DNA of 64,000 nt from CAYIFA01 sp964362625 (GTDB taxonomy: Bacteria > Patescibacteriota > Minisyncoccia > 1-14-0-10-42-19), in the NCBI GenBank assembly GCA_964362625.1, contig CAYIFA010000001.1, positions 3,967 to 67,966 on the forward strand. Direction: 5' to 3'. Positions 34,294 through 42,800 of the stretch are shown in pieces. Every line of letters begins with the position of its first letter. The stretch's first letter is position 1. The notes beneath the pieces were generated by a model. The model was given only the letters and a program-made list of their open reading frames with translations, was not told where the DNA came from and searched no databases. A program made the position numbers and the translations under genes.

Positions 34294-34321
34294 ATGATAG
34301 CAAAACCAAAAAAAAAGTCCA
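34294..34321 (-). promoter_or_regulatory. Promoter of the RmlC-like/SDR operon
   Basis: TGGACT (34316-34321) and an extended -10, TGCTATCAT (hexamer 34294-34299), are 16 bases apart on the minus strand. Predicted leader about 50 bases, including the AGGAGG site. Confidence 0.55.
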
Positions 34322-34358
34322 GAACGCAAGCACCATCACAGGTTCCCGTATCAATGTA

Positions 34359-34379
34359 TTGACGTTCCGGGAACGTCAA
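34359..34379. repeat. 21-base palindrome in a gene junction
   Basis: TTGACGTTCC and GGAACGTCAA flank one G. It sits between the terminator at 34397 and the promoter at 34294. In its TT-start, AA-end and TTCC/GGAA centre it resembles the palindromes at 9193, 7880 and 15414. Confidence 0.75.
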
Positions 34380-34396
34380 AATGCCATAAATCTTGG

Positions 34397-34429
34397 CAAA
34401 AAAAACCCGCTTCGCACATAGCGAAGCGG
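34397..34429 (-). terminator. Terminator after SDR (B)
   Basis: Stem CCGCTTCGC/GCGAAGCGG with a 5-base loop, followed on the minus strand by GTTTTTTTTG. It begins seven bases after the stop. Confidence 0.9.
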
Positions 34430-34435
34430 TTCGGT

Positions 34436-35404
34436 TCATTTGTAAGGATTAAATCTCGTTTCTTTTTTATTCCGGTTATCTTTATACCATTCGACGGTCA
34501 TCCGTATGCCATCATTTAATGAAACGCGCGGGAAAAACCCATAAGAACTTATCCGTCTGGTATCAAGTATGCGCTTACGATCTCCTGACGGCTTAGAAGT
34601 ATCTGAGGCCACCGCCGGTTTGGCTTTTGCATATTCAATAATCAAGTTAAGCAATTCCAGAATTTTAACACCGTGCCCGCTACCAATGTTTACCGGTTCG
34701 TATATTTCGCTTTCAGCCGCAAAAAGCATTCCTCTGGCCACGTCTTCGGAATAAATAAAGTCGCGCTCTTGCATGCCGTCGCCGCTCAAAATTACAGCGT
34801 TCTCTCCGTCGCAAATTCTGCGTATGAGCGACGGAATAACCATCGCGCCCGCTGACCAAAAATCATCATAAGGGCCGTAGGTATTCGCCGGACGCACAAT
34901 CGAGGTCTTGAAGCCGTATTCAATACGATAAGCTTCGGCCTGCATTTCACCAGTCAATTTTGCCCATCCGGGGAACAAATCATTTGACGACGGCAACGCC
35001 TTACGGGCGTTATCTTCGTAAAAAACTTCAGCTGACGGATATACCCCGATAGAACTCGCGAGAAGATATCCTTTAACGCCGGCCTCGCGCGCGGCGCGCA
35101 AAAGATTTACGTCCAGAAGAATATTGGAATCTAGGAGCGTTGCGGGCCGGGTCTTGGCCATCACCGGCGAACCCTTAACGCAAAGCAGATTAAAAACATA
35201 ATCCATGGTGCTACAAGCCCACAAGCAATTCCGATAATCAAGCAAATCAAGGTTATGAAAAATGCATCCAGGATGCGCGCGCGACTTATGGTCTAAGGAA
35301 ACCGCAAAAACCTGCGCCTCTTTAGCAATAAGCATTTCGACCAGCGGAATTCCAATAAGCCCGGTCCCGCCAGCGACTAAAACTCTTTTCCCGCTAAAGT
35401 CCAT
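34436..35404 (-). CDS. GDP-fucose-synthase-like SDR lacking the usual catalytic tyrosine (B)
   Basis: A 322-residue extended SDR. VAGGTGLIGIPLVEML is the cofactor loop, FNLLCVKGSPVMAKT, LASSIGVYPS, and GDGMQERDFIYSEDVARGM follow the GDP-fucose synthase pattern. The active-site motif reads LFPGWAK in place of YxxxK. The protein is closest in the window to the one at 46561: they share VKGSPVMAKT, GMLFAAE/GMLFTAE and GERK/GDRKR-like endings. Start ATG 35404 overlaps the radical SAM stop by one base, with GGAGGGCATTTCTA upstream. Confidence 0.86.
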   Translation of the reverse strand: MDFSGKRVLVAGGTGLIGIPLVEMLIAKEAQVFAVSLDHKSRAHPGCIFHNLDLLDYRNCLWACSTMDYVFNLLCVKGSPVMAKTRPATLLDSNILLDVNLLRAAREAGVKGYLLASSIGVYPSAEVFYEDNARKALPSSNDLFPGWAKLTGEMQAEAYRIEYGFKTSIVRPANTYGPYDDFWSAGAMVIPSLIRRICDGENAVILSGDGMQERDFIYSEDVARGMLFAAESEIYEPVNIGSGHGVKILELLNLIIEYAKAKPAVASDTSKPSGDRKRILDTRRISSYGFFPRVSLNDGIRMTVEWYKDNRNKKETRFNPYK

Positions 35405-37467
35405 TAGAAATGCCCTCCTATCTCCGAACCCATCGGTTGATTGCCGTAAAGATAGGCGCCGCGCTTATTGCCATACCAAACTACATAACGAAACCAATCT
35501 TCCCAACTCCACCATTTTTGCGAAGCGCGATCAATGCTGTAACGAAAACTGCCTTTCTCGAGCTCAACCTCTCGCATTGCGCGCTTACCCTGATAGAATT
35601 CGCGGAGATTGTAAGAACTCTCAAACACCAAATCTTTATCGCAAAAAGGCAGTTTAACAAGAGCGCGATTGAAACCGATGGCTTCCTTAAGCAGCTGCGG
35701 GTCAACCACCAGCGGTCGTGAAGCAAAAAAACGAAAGAGCGCATTCTTGGCTTCAACATAGAACTGATCAAGTTTGCCTTCCCGGCAAAGTTTAATGAAG
35801 ATAAACTCATCCGGCGGCCAATAGATATTCAGCCATTCCTTAGACGGACATTGCTCAATCCCGCCCTGCTGGATGCTTTTGGCTTTGTCGGTAAAAAATG
35901 ACCCGATTTCAGAGAGTATCGGAAACTCGGTTAAATCACCTTCGGTAAATACTTCTATTAAATCGCGGTAGCTCGCTAGGGTCGTTTCGGCGAGGATGAT
36001 TAATGGAATCTGAAATATCTTGTCAAAATGCAAGAGTGATGTTGTCCAACAAAATACCCGGGTGCGTACCCAATCTTCTCTGGACATCGATTTTGTTTCA
36101 ATGACAATATCTTCCGTCTCTGGTATTCCGCCCGGATCTTCATCAATTACGCCGTGATAAATTACTGATTCTACTTCCACGGTTTTCAAACCGTATTTCT
36201 CAATGTATTCCGGTTCAGCCATTGGAGCATTAGGCATCATGGATAGATTGCCGAACTGAATACGATTATGCTGGCCTTCCTTGATAGTGAGGGCGATGCC
36301 GTCAGCAAACGAATCATATGTCTCTTTGGATAATGCAATGATCATGTCGCTATATGTTTCTATATTGGCCTCAACAAATCGTCGGTTAAGATTTATGAAG
36401 TCAATGGAAGAAATATTTTCACGGTCGATGGCCTTAAGGACTTCGGGGCTCCGCGATTGAAACGCGAGAGTCACGCCCTTATTCAATCCAGCGTCAGCCA
36501 AAATTTTTTGCGCTTGAAAAATCCGTTCTTCGGCGTTTTTGGCGTTTTGCACCGAAAGCGCGTGCGGATAGCCATACTTGGCTTTCACTTCCGCCGCTTT
36601 GCGCGCGATGTCTACATCTCTGGGGAAAATGCCGAAGTTAGCGTCACAGCAAAAAATGAATTCAATTTTGCGTTCGGCAAACCATTCCAACTCCTTATAG
36701 AGCGTATCCAATTCAAACCGCATTACTTTGCTCTTGGTGTTTGAACCCCAATCGCAAAAAGTGCAGGAGAAAGGACAGCCGCGGTTAGTCTCCCACATAG
36801 CGAGCCACTTCTCGTTTTCGTTTTCCCGCATCAAAGCATCGAGTGCCCCATTTAGATAAGGCGACGGCATGCTAGTCAAGGACCGCATACGCCCCATCCA
36901 TTCGGTCTGCCGGTATACTCCACTTTCAGCGATAAAACTTGTTGAAGGAATTAGATCCCAGTGGCCTCGCCCGAAAAAAGCTTTTTCCAGAATATGCACA
37001 AAAACCTGCTCTCCCTCATTGTGACAGCAAATATCAACAAACGGGTTTTCACGGAGGAACTTTTCGGAGCGGTCAGGAACTTCCGGTCCTCCGAAAACAG
37101 TAATAATATCGGGTTTTTTTCTTTTAAGCCGGCGCGCGATTTCCCGCGAAAGGTTTTTATTCCAGCAATATAAACTGAAGCCGACCAGATCAGAATCTTC
37201 CAGCTTCTCCACCGCTTCATCTACCGGCATACGCTTGTAAATCGGCGGCGCGAAAGTGTAACATTCGGGCCGCGCGAGATTGTGTTCGGCATAAACCTGC
37301 AAATCCGCCACCGAAAGCGGCAGATAACTTTCTCCGGAAAAGCTGTTGTTGATTTGCACCAAACCGATATTCATCGCGCGGCTTGGCGCAAAAATCAAAT
37401 TTTCGGTTTTTTCTGATCCCTTAAACTGGCTCTGCGGGCTGATGACCGGTAAAACTTGACTGACCAT
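35404..37467 (-). CDS. B12-binding-type radical SAM protein
   Basis: A 687-residue enzyme. Residues about 30-180 resemble a cobalamin-binding Rossmann domain (DLVGFSLYCWN, ITVFGGPEVP). The radical SAM barrel starts with WETNRGCPFSCTFCDWG, giving the CxxxCxxC cluster motif, followed by FIFCCDANFGIFP. The histidine that would ligate cobalamin below the ring (DxHxxG) is not seen, as in many group members. Such proteins often methylate unreactive carbons on sugars or lipids. It is coupled to SDR (B) by a TAATG overlap and has its own promoter. Start ATG 37467 with AAGGAG. Confidence 0.85.
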   Translation of the reverse strand: MVSQVLPVISPQSQFKGSEKTENLIFAPSRAMNIGLVQINNSFSGESYLPLSVADLQVYAEHNLARPECYTFAPPIYKRMPVDEAVEKLEDSDLVGFSLYCWNKNLSREIARRLKRKKPDIITVFGGPEVPDRSEKFLRENPFVDICCHNEGEQVFVHILEKAFFGRGHWDLIPSTSFIAESGVYRQTEWMGRMRSLTSMPSPYLNGALDALMRENENEKWLAMWETNRGCPFSCTFCDWGSNTKSKVMRFELDTLYKELEWFAERKIEFIFCCDANFGIFPRDVDIARKAAEVKAKYGYPHALSVQNAKNAEERIFQAQKILADAGLNKGVTLAFQSRSPEVLKAIDRENISSIDFINLNRRFVEANIETYSDMIIALSKETYDSFADGIALTIKEGQHNRIQFGNLSMMPNAPMAEPEYIEKYGLKTVEVESVIYHGVIDEDPGGIPETEDIVIETKSMSREDWVRTRVFCWTTSLLHFDKIFQIPLIILAETTLASYRDLIEVFTEGDLTEFPILSEIGSFFTDKAKSIQQGGIEQCPSKEWLNIYWPPDEFIFIKLCREGKLDQFYVEAKNALFRFFASRPLVVDPQLLKEAIGFNRALVKLPFCDKDLVFESSYNLREFYQGKRAMREVELEKGSFRYSIDRASQKWWSWEDWFRYVVWYGNKRGAYLYGNQPMGSEIGGHF

Positions 37468-37504
37468 TATTTAGTCTCCTTAATTTGTGGCGACTTTCGA
37501 ATAG

Positions 37505-37534
37505 TTTTTATCAGCGAACTTGTTTCTATGTCAA
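37505..37534 (-). promoter_or_regulatory. Promoter of the radical SAM/SDR (B) operon
   Basis: TTGACA (37529-37534) and TAAAAA (37505-37510) are 18 bases apart on the minus strand, about 70 bases after the preceding terminator. Confidence 0.55.
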
Positions 37535-37597
37535 TCCTTACATTTTTTTAGCTGCTTAGTCAAATGCCGCTAAATCGGTAACGCGTATCGGGGCCAA

Positions 37598-37624
37598 ATA
37601 AAAAGCCGGCGTAGAATACGCCGG
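37598..37624 (-). terminator. Terminator after the methyltransferase gene
   Basis: Perfect stem CCGGCGTA/TACGCCGG, three-base loop, then CTTTTTATTT on the minus strand. Confidence 0.88.
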
Positions 37625-37638
37625 ACCTGAGCCAACCT

Positions 37639-38586
37639 TCACCGATTGACTTTTTTGGGCCTCCAAACAACATAGGAGTGCGCGTCGTGATATAATCCTC
37701 CGCATTCAACCTTATGCGCCTTAATTATTTCAATCTTACCTTCGGCTTCAAGAGCGTAAAGGCGCGTTAGATATCCGCGCAAATAACTTCTGCGTAGATT
37801 ATGCTTTAGCGCCAAATAATCGCTTAGATTGTTGGGACGGCAAAACTCCAGAAAAGCATCCACATGCACAAAAATAGCCGGGGACTTCTGCAGACTAAAT
37901 TGCAGAAATTTCTCAAACCTCTCCCCCAACTGCTCAAGTGACCATATGGCTAAAAATGCGCTATTGGGTCCGACGGCTAAATCATCATCCGGGACAAACA
38001 TATCAAACAGCTGGCCGGTAATTTTGTAACCGCGCTTTTCGGCAAGCAGACGGATTATTTCAAGAGGAGGGCTAACCCATTCTAAACCATGGAGCTTTTT
38101 ATCGGGATACATCCGCGCCAACTCAACTAAATTATAAGCTGGCCCGCAGCCAAATTCAAAAATGTGTTCTGCGCCGGATAAATATTCTTTAAAGAGCCAA
38201 GCGCGTAAAACAGTAAATAAGTTAAGCTCAAAATTAGGATCTTGCGGCATGACATAATCGCCGAACAAACGCACTGGCTGATTCGGTCTTATGTATTTTG
38301 GGATCAACTCATGAACATCAAAACCGCCGGCCGTAAAACTATCGAGGTTTTCTTGCCAGCCTTTTTCCCAACGGCCCACAGCGTTTGGACCGGACAAACC
38401 CAAATCCGAAGAATCAATTTTGTCAAGAATTTGGATAATGATTTTGTCGCGCTCGCCTGCTGTCAAATTACGATACGAAAAGTCAAACCGAAAATCCGCG
38501 AGGTGTTCCGCAGCTTCGGCGATCGATATGCCAAGCAACCGAGAGAAACCAGCTGGTTCTAGCTGAAGCGGAAAACCGAAATCCAT
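37639..38586 (-). CDS. SAM-dependent methyltransferase-like protein
   Basis: The start is placed at ATG 38586, six bases after GGGAGGCTA; the reading continues further upstream without a ribosome site. The product is 315 residues. Its second half has a class I methyltransferase core: HIFEFGCGPAYNLVELARM (motif I), LHGLEWVSPPLEII, and an FLAIWSLEQLG strand. The N-terminal half is unassigned (FRFDFSYRNLTAGERDK, LIPKYIRPNQPVRLFGDYV). A sugar or glycan methyl acceptor is inferred from the setting. It follows the E1 pair but is separated by a terminator. Confidence 0.7.
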   Translation of the reverse strand: MDFGFPLQLEPAGFSRLLGISIAEAAEHLADFRFDFSYRNLTAGERDKIIIQILDKIDSSDLGLSGPNAVGRWEKGWQENLDSFTAGGFDVHELIPKYIRPNQPVRLFGDYVMPQDPNFELNLFTVLRAWLFKEYLSGAEHIFEFGCGPAYNLVELARMYPDKKLHGLEWVSPPLEIIRLLAEKRGYKITGQLFDMFVPDDDLAVGPNSAFLAIWSLEQLGERFEKFLQFSLQKSPAIFVHVDAFLEFCRPNNLSDYLALKHNLRRSYLRGYLTRLYALEAEGKIEIIKAHKVECGGLYHDAHSYVVWRPKKVNR

Positions 38587-38658
38587 CATTAGCCTCCCAC
38601 GGAATGTCAATATGCTTATGCTATTTATAATGGTACGTAAAAATCTAATCCTGTCAAC

Positions 38659-38684
38659 AAAAACCTCCGGCCGAAACCGGAGGC
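38659..38684 (-). terminator. Terminator after the E1 alpha/beta operon
   Basis: Stem CCTCCGG/CCGGAGG, six-base loop, T-run TTTTTGTT on the minus strand; TTGACA begins inside that run, so a promoter for the next gene may start there, but its -10 is not well placed. Confidence 0.87.
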
Positions 38685-38690
38685 AAGAGA

Positions 38691-39740
38691 TCAAAATGGA
38701 CCTTTAAAGCGGTGCTCGTAATTATAAAACTGCTCTCCGGACAAATCAGCTGCTTCTAGGCCAAGTTTCTTCTCAATTACGCGAATGATGTTAATGGCGG
38801 TTGGGTAGAAAGCGTCTTCGAGCGGCCGGGTAGTCGGACAAGGCGTATGCGCAAACCCGATTCGGCTAACCGGCGACTTCAAATGACCAAAGCATTTTTC
38901 AGAAACAACAGCCGCAACTTCCGCGCCAAATCCAAAAGGGACCCAGTCATAATCGGCAACAACACAATGGCCGGTTTTCATAACCGATGTCGTGATAGTT
39001 TCTTCATCTAGCGGAGCGATTGTCCGCGGGTCAACTATTTCAACGCTGACATTGCGCTTGGCTAACACCCGTGCGGCTTCACGCGCTTCCACATTCATCC
39101 ACGATGTAGCGACAACTGTAACGTCGGAGCCTTCGCAGAGAATCTTAGCTTGGCTTAACGATTCAACATATGGTTCCTCCGGTACTTCGCCTTCCTGCCA
39201 ATAAAGCCAACGATGCTCAAAAAACAAAACCGGATTATCGTCGCGGATGGCAGAAATCAATAATCCTTTGGCGTCATATGAGGTGGTCGGCATTACTACT
39301 TTCAATCCGGGTATATGCGCAAAAACAGAGTGCATCGTCTTGGAGTGCTGGAAGCCCTGCCCCCAACCGCGACCGATCATCGACCGGATGACTATTGGAA
39401 CTTTTAATCTTCCGCCGGATCCATACCGAAGGCTCGAAACCATATTGGCGAGCTGATTCATGGCCAGCAGAAGAAAATCCGCTCGGATGTGGACATTAAT
39501 CGGACGAAAACCATTTATGGCAGCGCCCAAACCAAAACCAAGCAAACTATCTTCGGCGAGCGGGGTAGAGAAACACCGGTTTACGCCGAAACGTTCACTC
39601 AATCCCAAAGTGCTTCCGTAAGTACCCTTATGATCATCAACATCTATGCCGTAAACGAAGATTTTCGGATCTCGTTCCATTTCCTGGATATGCGCTTCAC
39701 GGATCGCCTCACAAAATGTTATGACACGCTGGTTAGTCAC
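38691..39740 (-). CDS. TPP-dependent dehydrogenase E1 beta-type subunit
   Basis: This 349-residue protein corresponds to the beta subunit (pyrimidine and C-terminal domains) of 2-oxoacid dehydrogenase E1 enzymes. RCFSTPLAEDSLLGFGLGAAINGFRPI carries the beta-type glutamate, RMIGRGWGQGFQHSKTMHSVF and PGLKVVMPTTSYDAKGLL are usual, and the C-terminal domain has SVEIVDPRTIAPLDEETI. It overlaps the alpha gene by eight bases, starting at GTG 39740. No E2 or E3 gene is in the window, so it may act as a lyase/ligase on sugars and not as a dehydrogenase complex. Confidence 0.9.
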   Translation of the reverse strand: MTNQRVITFCEAIREAHIQEMERDPKIFVYGIDVDDHKGTYGSTLGLSERFGVNRCFSTPLAEDSLLGFGLGAAINGFRPINVHIRADFLLLAMNQLANMVSSLRYGSGGRLKVPIVIRSMIGRGWGQGFQHSKTMHSVFAHIPGLKVVMPTTSYDAKGLLISAIRDDNPVLFFEHRWLYWQEGEVPEEPYVESLSQAKILCEGSDVTVVATSWMNVEAREAARVLAKRNVSVEIVDPRTIAPLDEETITTSVMKTGHCVVADYDWVPFGFGAEVAAVVSEKCFGHLKSPVSRIGFAHTPCPTTRPLEDAFYPTAINIIRVIEKKLGLEAADLSGEQFYNYEHRFKGPF

Positions 39741-40704
39741 AAAGCACCCCTTTTCTTAATTCAGAGGCATCCGGATAGTTGGCAGATTTGGCAGCTTCTA
39801 TGCTGTTCCGGATTTGTTCATCAATCTCTTCTTTAAGATCCAGCAATTCTCCTTCTGTAATTCCATACGCGAGCAATTTAACAAACTGTAAATAAAGCGG
39901 ATCTCGTTCTAACCACTTTCCAAATTCATGTCTGGTCCGGTATCCGGCCCGAAAATCTTCGCCTATGCCAACATGTTCAAGATAACGATAGTAACGTAAA
40001 TGCATAAAGTAGGGCCTTTCGGTTTGACGCATAAAGCGCAATGCACCCAGAGCCGCCAAATAAATCGTTTCGGCATCAGTTGTTTCGGAAGAAAAAATTC
40101 CGCATTGAAAACGAGACACGATATCGGTAATTGAATTGTAACCGTGGCGTTTTGCCGCCGGGATATGAACGGCTAATCCGTTATCCTCGCATACAAACAA
40201 AACCGGCAATTTCATGAGAGTAGCGATATTTAACGATTCCCAGAAATTTCCCTCGTCAATCGCGCCATCGCCGAAAAATACCGCGGAAACATTGCCATTG
40301 CCCTCCTGTTTTTTGGCAAAAGCCGCACCAACCGCCACTGGAATTGTGCTCGCCACTACTGCCGAAACTACCATTAAGCCATGATTTGGCGCCGAAAGAT
40401 GCATAGAGCCAGCTTTACCTTGGGCCATACCGGTAACTTTCCCGTACATTTCGGCAAAAAACTTGTCGGTTTCCATGGTTTTAGCCAGATATAAAGCATG
40501 ACTGCGATAAGTTCCGAACACCTGATCGCCGGGCCTTAACGCCTGGCACACACCGGCTGAAATCGCTTCCGATCCCATCGACATATGCATTGGCGTTTTC
40601 ATTTCATCCTCGGGATAATGCTTAATGATTGCCTCCTCGGCTTTACGAATAAGATAAATTCTTCGATAAAGCTCAAGACTAGTCTTCCGGTCAACTAACA
40701 TCAT
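39733..40704 (-). CDS. TPP-dependent dehydrogenase E1 alpha-type subunit
   Basis: A 323-residue alpha subunit with the thiamine diphosphate motif: GDG at 145-147 and N175 in FVCEDNGLAVH. TYRSHALYLAK, GKAGSMHLSAPNHG and IPVAVGAAFAKK are typical of pyruvate/acetoin dehydrogenase E1 alpha. The site phosphorylated in eukaryotes is not relevant here. It is first in a two-gene operon with the beta subunit, driven by the promoter at 40765. GGAGCCGG precedes the ATG at 40704. Confidence 0.91.
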   Translation of the reverse strand: MMLVDRKTSLELYRRIYLIRKAEEAIIKHYPEDEMKTPMHMSMGSEAISAGVCQALRPGDQVFGTYRSHALYLAKTMETDKFFAEMYGKVTGMAQGKAGSMHLSAPNHGLMVVSAVVASTIPVAVGAAFAKKQEGNGNVSAVFFGDGAIDEGNFWESLNIATLMKLPVLFVCEDNGLAVHIPAAKRHGYNSITDIVSRFQCGIFSSETTDAETIYLAALGALRFMRQTERPYFMHLRYYRYLEHVGIGEDFRAGYRTRHEFGKWLERDPLYLQFVKLLAYGITEGELLDLKEEIDEQIRNSIEAAKSANYPDASELRKGVLCD

Positions 40705-40764
40705 CCGGCTCCTTTCGTGTCCGTCTATTCCAAATTATTTCAAAGGCCGCTTATTCTGTTATTG

Positions 40765-40792
40765 ATACTATCAACGCCGAGATTAATGTCAA
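40765..40792 (-). promoter_or_regulatory. Promoter of the E1 alpha/beta operon
   Basis: TTGACA (40787-40792), 16 bases, TAGTAT (40765-40770) on the minus strand. Confidence 0.65.
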
Positions 40793-40834
40793 TATTTAAT
40801 GGTTCGAACCTGCATGCAATTATAAATTCAAACA

Positions 40835-40869
40835 GCAATAAAACCCCCTAAGCAGGCGGTCCTTATTGC
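40835..40869 (-). terminator. Possible terminator after the 131-residue protein gene
   Basis: GCAATAA pairs with TTATTGC around an inner imperfect GC stem; the minus strand has TTTTATTG within the right arm. It lies 25 bases past the stop at 40894. The fold is less regular than other terminators here. Confidence 0.5.
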
Positions 40870-40893
40870 ACGGAACCAAAATGCCTAAAAAAA

Positions 40894-41289
40894 CTATGGC
40901 CCCCAATAAATACTTGAATTTCGTAATGACCCGTCACTATTTACCTTCATTTTTATGACTACCGGTGAAGTATCGTCTTTGTCTCCCGGCCTTATTTCTT
41001 TTCTCTCAGTAAACCATCTACCGTAATTTGCAGAACGATTCGGTTTATATCTCCCTCGAATTTCATACAGCGTAGAACCGTCTTCGTGTTCAAACTCTCT
41101 ATAGCCTTCTAATATAAAAGTTGAAGCTTTTGCTTTATCGGAAGCAAGTTCTTTAATTACCGGGTCTTTTATTGAATGTGGCAGGCCATCAATACTCGCC
41201 TCCCACTTCCATTCTACGTTTGAAATACTTTCAGGTTTTCTAACATCACCACCAGCTTCATCGTCATTATAAAAACCTTCTTTACTCAT
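40894..41289 (-). CDS. Uncharacterised 131-residue protein
   Basis: No family recognised. The protein is acidic and polar with no cysteine, signal peptide or membrane segment. Its first third (MSKEGFYNDDEAGG...) looks disordered, and the rest alternates charged and aromatic residues (STFILEGYREFEHEDGSTLY, RGRYKPNRSANYGRW), as in a small beta-sheet domain, ending SSIYWGP. There is no ribosome site at ATG 41289, but a TATATA box ends about seven bases before it, suggesting a leaderless message. It lies next to the duplicated gmd 3' fragment, outside the evident operons. Confidence 0.65.
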   Translation of the reverse strand: MSKEGFYNDDEAGGDVRKPESISNVEWKWEASIDGLPHSIKDPVIKELASDKAKASTFILEGYREFEHEDGSTLYEIRGRYKPNRSANYGRWFTERKEIRPGDKDDTSPVVIKMKVNSDGSLRNSSIYWGP

Positions 41290-41476
41290 GTTGGGCTATA
41301 TATAACCAATAAAAATTATTTTATGTCATTTTGAACTCGTTATCAACTCCGAATTGTGGATAATGTTAAAGCCGCCATCCAATGACAAAATGAACATGCC
41401 GATGTTATCGCACCACTCTCTATGCAATATCCGATATTGCACAACATTGATAGAGCCACTGCGGTTTGTTTTCGCA

Positions 41477-41503
41477 CAAAAAGCGGCCTGTGTTAAGCCG
41501 CTT
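41477..41503 (-). terminator. Terminator after the gmd 3' fragment
   Basis: Stem AAGCGGC/GCCGCTT with a 9-base loop, then TTTTTG on the minus strand. It is the duplicated partner of the terminator at 42801, which follows the intact gene. Confidence 0.8.
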
Positions 41504-41617
41504 TCGTTTTAATAGACGGAGTTTATCCGGCATAATACTCGCGCCAGTATTCGAGAAGGTCCGAAAGGGTTTGCTCAAACGGAATTGTCGGCTGCCAGCC
41601 GGTTTGATTGAAAAACT
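41477..41617. repeat. Direct repeat with 42801-42941
   Basis: About 140 bases match between the two segments: the last 30 codons of the gmd-like gene, its stop, and its downstream terminator. The coding part (41526-41617 against 42853-42941) differs at only one or two positions, while the terminator part has diverged more, mainly in the loop. The copies bracket the genes at 41641 and 42505. Confidence 0.9.
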
Positions 41618-41621
41618 TCAT
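41523..41621 (-). pseudogene. 3' fragment of a gmd-like gene
   Basis: On the minus strand this encodes a 32-codon remnant beginning MKFFNQTGWQPTIPFEQ and ending in the same ...YWREYYAG as the intact GDP-mannose-dehydratase-like protein at 42850. The match stops abruptly at the KFF codons; upstream is the 3' end of the yjjX-like gene. It has no ribosome site and cannot make a working enzyme. It is best read as what remained at a junction when the intervening 1.3 kb was inserted or duplicated. Confidence 0.88.
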
Positions 41622-41640
41622 GGTACTTCGCTTCAACTCA

Positions 41641-42177
41641 TTAATACAAATGCTCCTGAACGAATGGAATAAGAGCTGACACAACCGCATGGCGATAAAG
41701 TTCTGTACGATCTATAACGCCCTTTGTTAGCAAGCCGATTGCACCCATATTTTGTTTTGAATTATTTTGCCTAAATACTATATCACTTGCGTCTCCGACT
41801 TCCTTACCATCTTCTAACACAAGTTTACGGAAAATTGGTGGGGCAAGAAAAGTACATGTTTTCCCTTTGCCGACTTTTCCTTCTTTAGATTCAACGACAA
41901 TCCACGCAAATTCGTGAAGCTCATTATTCACATCTTCAACTCCACCCTCAAGACCGACATAAAAATCTGCTCCGGGAGAAATTCTTCTTGCGTCAGCCAC
42001 TCGATTGATTGCTCCTTTAAGCGTTTCCCTATCAGAAAGCGGCTGGTCTGAAATGCCAGATGAAGCTTTCACGCTACCGAATTCAAATCGGGTTTCTGGA
42101 AAAACAGAACTAAATGCGCGTCTGACGGTTTCAATCTTAACAGGATTTATTGAAGCTATAATGACAATCTTATCCAT
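41641..42177 (-). CDS. YjjX-family non-canonical purine NTP phosphatase
   Basis: The 178-residue protein matches the inosine/xanthosine triphosphatase family that cleans the nucleotide pool. Evidence is IIASINPVKIETVRRAF at the N-terminus, SGISDQPLSDRETLKGA, FYVGLEGGVED, EFAWIVVES, and near the end GAIGLLTKGVIDRTELYRHAV. Length and motif order are normal. AGGAG lies nine bases before the ATG at 42177. It is unrelated to glycan synthesis and lies inside the repeat-flanked segment, so it probably arrived with it. Confidence 0.9.
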   Translation of the reverse strand: MDKIVIIASINPVKIETVRRAFSSVFPETRFEFGSVKASSGISDQPLSDRETLKGAINRVADARRISPGADFYVGLEGGVEDVNNELHEFAWIVVESKEGKVGKGKTCTFLAPPIFRKLVLEDGKEVGDASDIVFRQNNSKQNMGAIGLLTKGVIDRTELYRHAVVSALIPFVQEHLY

Positions 42178-42442
42178 AAAGTTCTACTCCTGCTGAATTA
42201 ATACTATTCATTAGGATACTTTATAAAAATATCCGAGCTAAATAAAATTTAAGTTCAATTGTTCTTACTCCAGTATAATAGAACACTGGGCTTTATCTAG
42301 TGTTTTATCATTGCTTTGGATTGCGGACGACACTAGAACCATTATCCAGCAACAAAATGAATATATCTACATAACTAACCTGAGAGAGCGTTCCAACGCA
42401 TAAACCTATCTCAACCGGCCGTTCACTATTCCTCCAGCTGTA
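42178..42442. other. Intergenic stretch without a recognised gene
   Basis: About 265 bases between the divergent yjjX-like gene and the promoter of the small plus-strand gene. It is AT-rich. A short inverted pair (AACACT ... AGTGTT, near 42285-42305) is the only structure seen. The text CCATTATCCAGCAACAAAATGAA has a loosely similar counterpart near 41375-41397 (CCATCCAATGACAAAATGAA), perhaps older duplicated material. No ORF with a ribosome site. Confidence 0.5.
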
Positions 42443-42471
42443 TTGCATCTATGTGGCATTTTTGCTAAAAT
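42443..42471 (+). promoter_or_regulatory. Promoter of the small zinc-motif protein gene
   Basis: TTGCAT (42443-42448) and TAAAAT (42466-42471) are 17 bases apart; TTTGC before the -10 makes it an extended -10 promoter. The start near 42478 leaves a 27-base leader with AAAGGAGGG. Confidence 0.75.
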
Positions 42472-42504
42472 ATGGTGAATTGCCAAAAACAAAGGAGGGT
42501 TGCG

Positions 42505-42702
42505 ATGTCCAAAAAATCTTTCCTAGATTGTCCTCATAAAAATGTTCAGGAATTTAGTGAATGCTGTCTCGATTGCGGTTATAATATTTACACCACTAAA
42601 GAACAATACCTCAAAGACTTGAGACAGGAAGCTATCCGTAAAGGGATTGATAAAGATACGCAACAAATCCGTGATTTGGAGAAAAAATTAGGCATAGAAT
42701 AA
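42505..42702 (+). CDS. Small protein with CxxH/CxxC zinc-binding motif
   Basis: A 65-residue protein from ATG 42505, preceded by AAAGGAGGG at the right distance; earlier in-frame starts lack a site. Residues 8-26 hold DCPH and ECCLDCG, four potential zinc ligands, so a small zinc ribbon is likely. A charged helical tail follows (LKDLRQEAIRKGIDK, QQIRDLEKKLGIE). I cannot assign a function; size and zinc ribbon suggest nucleic-acid or ribosome binding. It has a good promoter and a good terminator and is the only plus-strand gene in its neighbourhood. Confidence 0.82.
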   Translation: MSKKSFLDCPHKNVQEFSECCLDCGYNIYTTKEQYLKDLRQEAIRKGIDKDTQQIRDLEKKLGIE

Positions 42703-42719
42703 TTCTTTTTACAAACATA

Positions 42720-42755
42720 ATCGGCTTGACTTCGTTCAAGCTGATTTCTTTTTTC
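42720..42755 (+). terminator. Terminator after the small zinc-motif gene
   Basis: A 10-pair stem (ATCGGCTTGA against TCAAGCTGAT, one G-U) with a 6-base loop, then TTTCTTTTTTC. Confidence 0.88.
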
Positions 42756-42800
42756 ATACCATTAAATGAAGGCGGATTTGCCTCAGTTTGTATTAACATA

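Noticed and set aside
40800..40815. GGTTCGAACC resembling a tRNA T-arm
   Set aside because: It is a plain palindrome; no acceptor, D or anticodon arms can be folded around it on either strand. No tRNA or rRNA gene was recognised in the window.
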